Origin: an uncultured Flavobacteriaceae bacterium
GTDB lineage: Bacteria; Bacteroidota; Bacteroidia; Flavobacteriales; Flavobacteriaceae
Direction of reading: 5' to 3'
NCBI GenBank assembly: GCA_947500385.1
Contig: CANMSA010000002.1
Location: 124,001-188,000, forward strand
DNA: 64,000 nucleotides
Shown: positions 19,988 to 28,299 of the stretch, in pieces
Position numbering within the stretch: position 1 is the first letter of the stretch
How the letters are laid out: each line of letters begins with the position of its first letter
Notes under the pieces: generated by a model
Database searches by the model: none
What the model was told of the DNA's origin: nothing
The model's input: only the letters and a program-made list of their open reading frames with translations
Translations under genes and position numbers: made by a program

Positions 19988-20099
19988 TTTAAAAGCCCTG
20001 GTGTTACCCAGGGCTTTTACTAAGTAGGTTTGGTCTAATTTGGTTTGGTCTTTTATTTTGGCTAAGCTTTGATTTGGGAATCTAGTCTTTCGCTTTATT
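19988..20099 (-). ncRNA. Candidate sRNA module B
   Basis: Minus box TAAATTTA (20106-20113), ACCTACTT (20022-20029), hairpin aaaagccctgg-tgttac-ccagggctttt (19991-20017). Confidence 0.5.
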
Positions 20100-20140
20100 A
20101 CAGTGTAAATTTACTACCACTTTCAATGAAATTTAAATTA

Positions 20141-20171
20141 TTGTTGTGTGTCAAGTGGAAAGTGTTGTGTA
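20141..20171 (-). promoter_or_regulatory. 21-bp-spaced direct repeats upstream of candidate sRNA B
   Basis: gttgtg at 20143 and 20164. Confidence 0.65.
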
Positions 20172-20237
20172 TACTACCAAAGGTCTTAAATGTTCGATGA
20201 ACTGCACGTCGAGCATTTCTGTAGCTAGGCATTCTGT

Positions 20238-22679
20238 TCATCCTTTTTTCGAACGCAAGCTGTTAAAATCTAAGAAATAAGTCATTTTTAAGGAGATGGT
20301 ACTACTATTTTCCGCTCGCAAGCTATTGCCAAGGTTGCTGCCATAATTGTAGTTCAAGGAATCGGTAAAGCTTTCACTACCATACCTCCAAAAGAAACGC
20401 AGTTCGCTCGCAGGGGCAAACTGCCACCGGGCAGAAAGCTCTCCAAGGAAATTATTGTAGTTGGTGTCAAAGGCATCGACTTCAATTGTCAAATCGTTCT
20501 CTTGCAGGTTTCCAATAGGGGACAAAGAAAATTGCCCCATATAATTTACCTGGCTCCAGTAATGCCGTAAACGCAGATTAGTACTTAGCTTAGGGTTGAG
20601 CACATATGAAATTTGTAATTGATTGCTCCATTCCTGAATGCTGCGTTTTCCTATAAGCACTTGGCTATCCAAACGGGTCATGTAGCCGTGATTGGCATCC
20701 ATATACTCCAAGCTTTGGTCTAGCTTAATACTTAAATGTTGTCCTAGGTTAGCGGTTAAACCATATCCCCAATCAATACTATATGTGAAGGTATCCGAAT
20801 TCATATAATTACGCGTTTCTAGATACGATGCAAAGTAAATGGGTTTGTTCGAATTGGTCTGTACTTCACAAAAGGTCTGTAAGAATGCGGGTCTGTTAAA
20901 AGGTTGGTCCGGTGTGCGAGCTTCAAAAAAACTAGTGCTGGGCTCACGATACTGGACCCCCGCAATGAGGTTCATGTTGTTTTTTAATTGCCCGAAAAAC
21001 TCCACGTCGTACAAGGTAGCTTCCTCTTCCATCAATGAATAGTAATATTGCTTTAAAAAGAGTCCTCTCAATTGGTAATAGTTAAAGGTTTTTTCCGGGT
21101 TGAATTTTTTGTAGATAACATAGTTGGTGAGATTCAATCGATTGTTCCTTGGTAAAAACCCAAAATCATTTGAATCAAAGGTATCGTCATGTAATTCGGC
21201 CCGAATCCCCATATTCCAAGTGCCACTTATTTTCTCTAAAGCGGCATAGTAGTTTTGTCCAAAGCTGTTCTCCTCTTTGGAGCTATACTGCTGGGAGAGC
21301 GCCGCCCTTAACTTAAGGGAGTAGCTTCGCTTTTTATTGAAACCGGTAAATAGCAGGGCACTGAGGTTGGCATCATAGTCATTGCCCTCCCGCAAAACAG
21401 AATTGTTTAAAAAGCTGATGGAGGAGTTGTTTTTCAAAGTTTGATCTACAACAAGGGCGTTGTAATTTGATAAGGGATCGGTCTGTACTTCCCTAAGTTC
21501 GCCAGTATCGGTATTTTCTACAGTGGCATAAGTCCTGTTCGTAATACCATTAAGCACTCCAATGGAGAAACCGTTTTCAGATTTGCCGGTAAATTTGATA
21601 AGATTAAGAATGTTCGATGAGATGGGGTTTTCTATGATTTCCTCTCCTTCTTCTAGTTGTTCTGCCACTGAACCACTTTTTAGGGGTCTCCCACCAATTC
21701 TTCTTGAGTAAAAATAGCCGCCTTTATCGAATAGCTCCGTGCCTTCAACAAAAAACTGTCTGTTCTCGTTGAACTGAATCTCAAAAGGAGAAAGATTGAG
21801 TACTTGATTATCGGAGGGCGCTTGACTAAAATCGGGAATTAGGGAAACATCCAAGGTATATGAGTTGTCATAAACATATTTCATATCCATGCCTGCGTTC
21901 AATTGGGTGGTTTGCCCATCGGTGAAAGGGTTACTTTCTGTAAATACCGAGGTAAAAGGAATAAATGAAAGGTTCAAAGGCGGTTGTATTTTTGACATGC
22001 CGGTAGCGCGACCAAATTGATTTAAGAAACCGTCTTGTTCGATGTCGATATGATTCCAATACGTATCTTCATTATTAAACGCCGAAAACCGCTGAAAGTT
22101 CACACGTACATTGCTTAGTTCTTCCTTAGGGAAACGAATACTGTTAAAGGGTATTTTCATTTCCACCGTCCATTGGGTATCTTCAATAACGACCTTACTT
22201 TCCCATACTACATTGAAATTTGGATAGCTGTCATCGTTTGAAATTTTTTGATCGAACTGCACACCCGCACTGGTCACCAAAAATTCATAACCATCTTGTG
22301 AAAGACCAAAGGGATCTAACCCCAATCCAAAAAAATCACTGTTGCCCAAATCATCACGGGCGGTTAAAATGGTATTGATTTGAGATCGGTCAGATACATG
22401 CAGCTTGGCCGCAATATAAAGGTAGGTGTTGTCATAAAGGACGGCGACTTCCGTTTTTTGAGATGCCTGTTCGCCATTGTTTGGGGCAGATTGTACAAAG
22501 GTAAAAGGGCGCAATTCCGATTCCCAATCCCCTTCATTTAATAGGCCGTCTACTTTAATGGTCCCTGTTTTATGGTGAATATTAATGTGTTGTAGACTAT
22601 CCTGTGCCTTTAGATACTGACTTGGAATGCTATAAAAAACGAGCACTATGAATAAGCCGGTTTTTGAAAATGTTTTCAT
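20238..22679 (-). CDS. DUF5916 / carbohydrate-binding family 9-like domain protein
   Basis: IKVDGLLNEGDWES; LDPFGLSQDGYEFLVTSAGVQFDQK; NENRQFFVEGTELF; start MKTFSKTG at 22679. Confidence 0.88.
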   Translation of the reverse strand: MKTFSKTGLFIVLVFYSIPSQYLKAQDSLQHINIHHKTGTIKVDGLLNEGDWESELRPFTFVQSAPNNGEQASQKTEVAVLYDNTYLYIAAKLHVSDRSQINTILTARDDLGNSDFFGLGLDPFGLSQDGYEFLVTSAGVQFDQKISNDDSYPNFNVVWESKVVIEDTQWTVEMKIPFNSIRFPKEELSNVRVNFQRFSAFNNEDTYWNHIDIEQDGFLNQFGRATGMSKIQPPLNLSFIPFTSVFTESNPFTDGQTTQLNAGMDMKYVYDNSYTLDVSLIPDFSQAPSDNQVLNLSPFEIQFNENRQFFVEGTELFDKGGYFYSRRIGGRPLKSGSVAEQLEEGEEIIENPISSNILNLIKFTGKSENGFSIGVLNGITNRTYATVENTDTGELREVQTDPLSNYNALVVDQTLKNNSSISFLNNSVLREGNDYDANLSALLFTGFNKKRSYSLKLRAALSQQYSSKEENSFGQNYYAALEKISGTWNMGIRAELHDDTFDSNDFGFLPRNNRLNLTNYVIYKKFNPEKTFNYYQLRGLFLKQYYYSLMEEEATLYDVEFFGQLKNNMNLIAGVQYREPSTSFFEARTPDQPFNRPAFLQTFCEVQTNSNKPIYFASYLETRNYMNSDTFTYSIDWGYGLTANLGQHLSIKLDQSLEYMDANHGYMTRLDSQVLIGKRSIQEWSNQLQISYVLNPKLSTNLRLRHYWSQVNYMGQFSLSPIGNLQENDLTIEVDAFDTNYNNFLGELSARWQFAPASELRFFWRYGSESFTDSLNYNYGSNLGNSLRAENSSTISLKMTYFLDFNSLRSKKG

Positions 22680-22756
22680 CTGTTTGGGTTTAAGGTTATT
22701 TGTAGACAAGCGTTGTTTTGAACAATTCAAATATCTGCCGACCTGCCGGATAAGCA

Positions 22757-22785
22757 GGTTAAATGGGGGTTAAAGACAGGTTAAT
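22757..22785. promoter_or_regulatory. Three 11-bp-phased GGTTAA direct repeats in a divergent intergenic region
   Basis: ggttaa at 22757, 22768 and 22779; related gttaacgg at 22865 and 22876. Confidence 0.6.
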
Positions 22786-22954
22786 GTACTTTTTGGGAAA
22801 GAGTAAAGCGCATTAACATAACCGACAAAAGCTCCATTTAATGGGACTTTCCAAGCTTGTTAACGTTAACGGTGGGTTAACGGCCCCCAATTGTTGGGCG
22901 AGCAGAAGGCTTTATAATACTTTTGAGGTGTTGAAGAATAACGACCAAGCCATT

Positions 22955-24340
22955 ATGCAACAAAAAATAAACATACTGATAGTCACGGCGATTGCAACAT
23001 TGCTCGCCTTGGTAAGTATTCAAACCTATTTGATTTACAATACCTATGAACTTAAGAGAGATGCTTTTTTAAATGAGACTCGAACGGCCATCGGCAGAAT
23101 TGATGATGAAACGGAGGCCATTGTAGAGATCGATGATCTTTGGGATCAGCGTTTTATGCAGCTATTATGGGAATACCGATTTAAGAACCTTTCGAAAGAA
23201 ACACTTTTGAATGAGTTGAAAAAGCAAACGGACTCGTTGAACGACACCTACAATAAACTGTATGCCGAAGAACTAAAGAAGACCAATTTGGGTTTTGACA
23301 TCAAGTTCAAAAAGAATATCCATACCGTAATCTTGTTCGATACTATTCGCCATGACACGGTGTTTCCATTTAAGGGTCATGATCGGATCTTAAAATTTGG
23401 AGAGGATTTTCAGGAGAGTGAAGGGTACAATGTAAGCAAAGCCCTTTGGCAATCTGATTATATACAACAAGAAAATGGAGAGGAAAAAGCATTGGAGTTT
23501 TTGGTCCGGACCGAAGATCGAATGAACATTTCTGAATGGAAACGCATTGTTTTAGGAAGAATGTCGGCGCTTTTGGCAGGATCAATTCTCCTATTGATTT
23601 TTGTGGTCGGACTCTTCTACTATTCCATTAAAAACCTGATCAAACAAAAGAAGGTAGCCGATGTAAAGACCGATTTTATCAATAACATTACCCATGAGCT
23701 TAAGACCCCTCTGGCCACCTTGAGTATTGCCTCCAAAAGTCTAAAAAAGAAAGAAATCCTGGCTTCCCCGATAGCTTTTGAAAGCACCCTGGGCATTTTA
23801 GATCGCCAGAACGATCGGTTGCAGAAATTGATCGATCAGGTCATGACCAATAGTTTGGGTTCGGAAGATTTGGTACTGCATAAAGAGCAGGTAGTGGATC
23901 ATATCTACCTCAAGCATTTGATAGATGATTTTACCCTGTCGGTTCAAAGTAAAGACTTGACCATTGAGCGCGCCATTGAAACAGCAGAGGTAATGCTGCG
24001 TATCGATACTTTTATGTTTACCACCGCCTTGTTCAATATCCTTGAAAATGCTGTAAAGTACGGTAAGGAGAAAGTAATGGTCACCATCTCGACCCGGTTG
24101 AAGAACAACCATTATGAGATTATAATTGCAGATAACGGAATCGGAATCGCCCCAAAAGACCTCGATACTGTTTTCGATAAGTTTTATCGTATCTCCTCAG
24201 GGAATGTGCACAATGTGAAAGGATTGGGCCTTGGCCTCTATTACACGAAACAGGTGGTGGATGCACACCAAGGAACCATTGAAATTGAAAGTGAGTTGGG
24301 TCAAGGAAGTACATTTATTATAACCATACCAGTAAACTAA
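22955..24340 (+). CDS. Sensor histidine kinase
   Basis: Two TM segments; DFINNITHELKTPLATL; NILENAVKYG; DNGIGI; GLGLGLYYTKQVV; start MQQKINIL at 22955. Confidence 0.95.
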   Translation: MQQKINILIVTAIATLLALVSIQTYLIYNTYELKRDAFLNETRTAIGRIDDETEAIVEIDDLWDQRFMQLLWEYRFKNLSKETLLNELKKQTDSLNDTYNKLYAEELKKTNLGFDIKFKKNIHTVILFDTIRHDTVFPFKGHDRILKFGEDFQESEGYNVSKALWQSDYIQQENGEEKALEFLVRTEDRMNISEWKRIVLGRMSALLAGSILLLIFVVGLFYYSIKNLIKQKKVADVKTDFINNITHELKTPLATLSIASKSLKKKEILASPIAFESTLGILDRQNDRLQKLIDQVMTNSLGSEDLVLHKEQVVDHIYLKHLIDDFTLSVQSKDLTIERAIETAEVMLRIDTFMFTTALFNILENAVKYGKEKVMVTISTRLKNNHYEIIIADNGIGIAPKDLDTVFDKFYRISSGNVHNVKGLGLGLYYTKQVVDAHQGTIEIESELGQGSTFIITIPVN

Positions 24341-24346
24341 GAAAAC

Positions 24347-25030
24347 ATGACAAACGTACTATTGGCAGAAGATGATTTTGATTTTGGAAGCATTCTAAAG
24401 CAATATTTGGAAATACATGAATACCAAGTTACCTGGGCCAAAGATGGGAAGGAAGCATTGGAACTATTTACCAAAAACAACTTTGACATCTGTGTTTTTG
24501 ATGTAATGATGCCGAAGCTCGACGGCTTTAGCTTGGCCGAAAAAGTGGTCGACATAGATCCTGGAGTACCCTTTGTGTTCCTGACCGCCAAAAAACTGAA
24601 GGAAGATCGTATTCAAGGACTGAAATTAGGTGCCGACGACTATATCGTAAAACCTTTTGAAGCCGATATTTTAGTACTCCGGTTGCGAAACATTCTTAAA
24701 AGAACACAACGCATTCAGCCCAAAAAAGAAAAGCTACATCGCATTGGGGGGTATGAATTTGATTCGATCAATCACAAATTGCTGTTTCAAGAAAGCGAAC
24801 AAAGGCTTACCGAAAAAGAAACCGTGCTCATTCAATACTTGTACGAGCATAAAAATACCATGGTAAAAAGAGACGACCTCCTCAAAGACGTTTGGGGCAA
24901 CGACGACTTTTTCTCAGGAAGAAGTATGGATGTATTTATTAGCAGACTGCGAAAGTACTTTAAGCAAGACTCATCAATTGCAATAGAAAGTGTTCGTGGC
25001 GTAGGACTCACCTTTAAGGTAGACCAATAA
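24347..25030 (+). CDS. OmpR-family response regulator
   Basis: Receiver (LLAEDDFDFG, FDVMMPKLDGF, KPFEADILVLRL) plus winged helix ending SVRGVGLTFKV. Confidence 0.96.
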   Translation: MTNVLLAEDDFDFGSILKQYLEIHEYQVTWAKDGKEALELFTKNNFDICVFDVMMPKLDGFSLAEKVVDIDPGVPFVFLTAKKLKEDRIQGLKLGADDYIVKPFEADILVLRLRNILKRTQRIQPKKEKLHRIGGYEFDSINHKLLFQESEQRLTEKETVLIQYLYEHKNTMVKRDDLLKDVWGNDDFFSGRSMDVFISRLRKYFKQDSSIAIESVRGVGLTFKVDQ

Positions 25031-25076
25031 CGGAGTTTATTTCATCAATTAATCAATCAAAACAAATACTAATAAT

Positions 25077-26306
25077 ATGCGACAATTTGCACTTACACTT
25101 TTACTGATCACCGGAATGGTGGGCCATTTAAAAGCGCAGACAGCTGAGGAGCGTTTGCGATATCAACTTGATAGTATTTCACAACACAAAGACCTTAGCG
25201 GGTTTGGAGTATCCATCTTTTCTGCTGACTCCCTTTATTTTCAAGAAGGGTACGGGTATGCCGATGTAAAACAAAATAAAGCGTACCACCCCAATACGAT
25301 TCAAAATATAGGTTCTATTTCCAAGACATTCATAGGTGTTTCTTTAATGAAGGCGGTAGCATTGGGAACGTTTACCATGAATACTCCTGTGAACGATATC
25401 TTACCTTTCAAGGTAGTGCACCCCAAGTTTCCTGAAAGTGAGATAACCATTCACCACCTAGCTACCCATACCTCCGGGATATTCGATTTTGAAAAGGGAT
25501 ACGATCATAGTTATGTGTTAGAGGATCCCAGTACGGTTACACCGGCAATTTATGGAACCGAAATGGCGAAGTATTTAAAGCAAATAAAGGACAATAAAGC
25601 CGTGCCATTGGGCACCTATTTGCAGGCTTATTTAACCCCCAAGGGCAACTTGTTCCATAAAAAGAACTTTTTAAAAACAGCCCCGGGAGAGCGCTACGAA
25701 TACTCCAATGTTGGTTCGGCACTTGCGGCCTACTGCATCGAAGTTGCCACGGGGTTAACCTTTCCGGCCTTTACCCAGCGTTATATTTTTGACCCCATCG
25801 GAATGGAGGATACGGGCTGGTCGTACGATGCCATAGACCGGGAAAAACATGCACAAACATATGCCAATAATGGGCAAGCATTGCCGCCCTATTCCTTGAA
25901 TACATATCCCGATGGTGGTTTGAGAACCAGTATTGAGAGTCTAACGAAATATATACAGGCCATTGTACGATCGTATGAAGGAAACAATACCCTATTACGC
26001 TCCGATCTTTGTAAGGAAATGATCCAAGCCCAGGTGAGTCCCGAGCAATACGGAGATGAAGAAGAAACAGATAGTTATGGATATTTCTGGGAGTACAATA
26101 GAGATGTGGTAGTGGGACATAATGGCGGCGACCCGGGTATTTTAACCCTTATGTACTACTACAAGGACATAAAAATGGGAGCCGTGTTCTTTACCAATAC
26201 GAATGTAATAGACAACCCGGTTGCGGCAAAACAAGTGCAGGCGTGTTGGAATGCCATACGAACCTATCAAAAAGCGGTCAATAACGATAAAAATTATAAA
26301 GAATGA
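25077..26306 (+). CDS. Serine hydrolase (class C beta-lactamase-like), secreted
   Basis: Signal peptide; SISKTFIGVSL (SxxK); YSNVG; GHNGGDPG. Confidence 0.93.
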   Translation: MRQFALTLLLITGMVGHLKAQTAEERLRYQLDSISQHKDLSGFGVSIFSADSLYFQEGYGYADVKQNKAYHPNTIQNIGSISKTFIGVSLMKAVALGTFTMNTPVNDILPFKVVHPKFPESEITIHHLATHTSGIFDFEKGYDHSYVLEDPSTVTPAIYGTEMAKYLKQIKDNKAVPLGTYLQAYLTPKGNLFHKKNFLKTAPGERYEYSNVGSALAAYCIEVATGLTFPAFTQRYIFDPIGMEDTGWSYDAIDREKHAQTYANNGQALPPYSLNTYPDGGLRTSIESLTKYIQAIVRSYEGNNTLLRSDLCKEMIQAQVSPEQYGDEEETDSYGYFWEYNRDVVVGHNGGDPGILTLMYYYKDIKMGAVFFTNTNVIDNPVAAKQVQACWNAIRTYQKAVNNDKNYKE

Positions 26307-26767
26307 AACACATAGCAATTACAATAATGGTTGTTTTTGGCTCGATGATCGGTGTTTTTGCCCAAGACGATCATACAACCGAAAACCTATTTTATCTAAG
26401 CGCGGATATGGTGAATGTTTATGGATTTGAAGCCGACACCAAAGGGTCTCGTTTCGAATATCAGTTTGAGGATGACTATACCCTTAAAATTACGAACAAG
26501 GTGTATAAAGTGGCACTGTTTTTTGACCAGGACCAGCGAGAAGCGGTTCAAAAACTGGTATCCAGTGTTATGGGCAATGGGGAAGCCACCAGTGGTTTCG
26601 AACAAATGAGTTGGAAAAAAACAGCCGAAAATGGCAAAACCATGCATGAAGTAAAGGTAGAAGACAAAAAGCTAAAAATCACGGTATTTCGCAAACAAAT
26701 AGATGTAGCAGGGTTTGCCGAGATCAATGAATTGGGAAAAGCATTTTTAAAAGAAATCAATAATTAA
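26303..26767 (+). CDS. Hypothetical secreted protein
   Basis: Signal peptide MKHIAITIMVVFGSMIGVFAQ; 4-nt overlap with the preceding gene. Confidence 0.7.
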   Translation: MKHIAITIMVVFGSMIGVFAQDDHTTENLFYLSADMVNVYGFEADTKGSRFEYQFEDDYTLKITNKVYKVALFFDQDQREAVQKLVSSVMGNGEATSGFEQMSWKKTAENGKTMHEVKVEDKKLKITVFRKQIDVAGFAEINELGKAFLKEINN

Positions 26768-26778
26768 AAACAACAATC

Positions 26779-27387
26779 ATGAGAATCATCATTTATTTAG
26801 TATTAAGTATCATTTTAGGAATCTTAACGGGCCATAGCCAAGAAACGACTACGACTACAACGGCCTCCACCTCTAGCGTCTCTATCTCGGTCGATGGCGG
26901 TAACGTAGATTACGAACAAAAGGGAAGAACCTACTTTTCAATCAGCGATTCTGATGATAGCTACAAGGTACGTTCAGAATTCCATGAGAGTAAGACAGAT
27001 AAAATACGGTCGTATCTGCTAGAAGAATTAGGGGATGAATACTTAAATACGATGGGCAATAAGTATAAATGGAAACGTTCGTACGCCGGTGATACGGGCT
27101 ATGAGGTAAAGTTGAGTAACGGCGCTTTGAAAATTTATCTTGACAAAGAGCTATTGTCAAATGGAATGGTGAAAAAATTCAAGACCATCACTCGAAATAT
27201 AAAGGACTATACTTCGGGAAGGTCGAGCGAAGAACGGACGGCAGCACAACAAAAAAGAGAAGACGAAAAAATAAAAAGGGAAGCGGAAAGGCTCGAACGG
27301 CAGGCTGATCAAAAAATGAGGGAAGCAGAGCGCCTCCAAAGAGAAGCAGAACGGCTCAAACGGGAGGCAAAACGAAAAAACAGATAA
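26779..27387 (+). CDS. Hypothetical secreted protein with charged coiled-coil C terminus
   Basis: Signal peptide; REAERLxREAERLxREA heptad-like tail. Confidence 0.7.
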   Translation: MRIIIYLVLSIILGILTGHSQETTTTTTASTSSVSISVDGGNVDYEQKGRTYFSISDSDDSYKVRSEFHESKTDKIRSYLLEELGDEYLNTMGNKYKWKRSYAGDTGYEVKLSNGALKIYLDKELLSNGMVKKFKTITRNIKDYTSGRSSEERTAAQQKREDEKIKREAERLERQADQKMREAERLQREAERLKREAKRKNR

Positions 27388-27543
27388 CAAAAAAAACCCT
27401 GACATCAACGTCAGGGTTTTTTGCAAGTAGGTCTTTAAAGATTTGGTAACAAGCGTTGTAGGTTCAGTGCTGATTTGGGGAAATCAAAGCACTGGTTGTA
27501 GGTTAGTTCCAGTGTGATTTGGGGTCGACACTATCACTTAATT
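27388..27543 (-). ncRNA. Candidate sRNA module C
   Basis: Minus box TATATTTA (27550-27557), two internal stem-loops, ACCTACTT (27425-27432), hairpin aaccctgac-atcaac-gtcagggtt with T-run on minus. Confidence 0.5.
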
Positions 27544-27585
27544 ACATTGTAAATATAGAGGGAGCCGCTAAAAAAAGTACAATTA

Positions 27586-27616
27586 TTGTTGTCAAACAAT
27601 CGTGGGGTGTTGTGTG
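27586..27616 (-). promoter_or_regulatory. 21-bp-spaced direct repeats upstream of candidate sRNA C
   Basis: gttgtc at 27588 and gttgtg at 27609. Confidence 0.6.
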
Positions 27617-27705
27617 TCTTATGAACGGTTCTTTTTCTCGGATGAATGACCTTTCGGACTAGAAGGTTTCTATCTTTTTCGGTACGGATTCGGAATATAG
27701 TTTCA

Positions 27706-27865
27706 TAAAAAAAGCCCCGATGGGGATCGAGGCTATTCTTTTAAAGTAGGTTTGTTACATGCAGTACTTTTAAATGGTTATATAAAGTAGGTTAATTGGT
27801 GTTTTTCTGTTTATCTCGATTCACTCTTTTAAAAGCAAATAAAAGGCTTTTGGTATACTATTGAT
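27706..27865 (-). ncRNA. Candidate sRNA module D
   Basis: Minus box TATATTTG (27872-27879, exact TAnnTTTG), ACCTACTT at 27744-27751 and 27785-27792, minus-oriented terminator AGCCTCGAT-CCCC-ATCGGGGCT-TTTTTT. Confidence 0.55.
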
Positions 27866-27906
27866 ACAGGTCAAATATAGAATTGAAAGAGCGTTTGTCT
27901 AAATTA

Positions 27907-27937
27907 TTGTTGTGAACCAAGCACATTCTGTGGTGAA
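27907..27937 (-). promoter_or_regulatory. 21-bp-spaced direct repeats upstream of candidate sRNA D
   Basis: gttgtgaa at 27909 and gtggtgaa at 27930. Confidence 0.6.
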
Positions 27938-28171
27938 CCGTAGCAAGGGTGTAAATTGATCGACGAAATACAATGAGATCTGCACTTTGCCTGGAGAATC
28001 TTTCCATACATGAACGGCTCCGAATGGTTTGGAAAAAAACGATCGGGGTAAGATAAGTAGCCAAGCGGAACTTGCCAATGGCTTTGCTCTTTTCTACCGA
28101 TGGGTACGCTGTTTTGAAAGATGATTGAAACGAGCGTTCCCAATTTGTCTTACAACTGTTTCCCGATTACA

Positions 28172-28235
28172 CACAACAGTTTATCGATGATACACAACAA
28201 ACACAGGGCCTCCCTCATTTATTCATATAAATTTG
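28172..28235 (+). promoter_or_regulatory. Putative adhesin-operon promoter with 21-bp-spaced repeats
   Basis: cacaaca at 28172 and 28193, TAAATTTG -7 box at 28228-28235, ATG at 28300. Confidence 0.6.
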
Positions 28236-28299
28236 AAAGAAAAATACTACGATTGTATGTGGTATTTATTTGAGACTACGACTGACCACACCAATTTTT

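Noticed and set aside
19700-20200. Modules A/B as plus-strand promoters or 3' UTR elements
   Set aside because: No plus-strand gene follows (the next gene is convergent), and modules D/E have terminator T-runs directly abutting the hairpin only on the minus strand.
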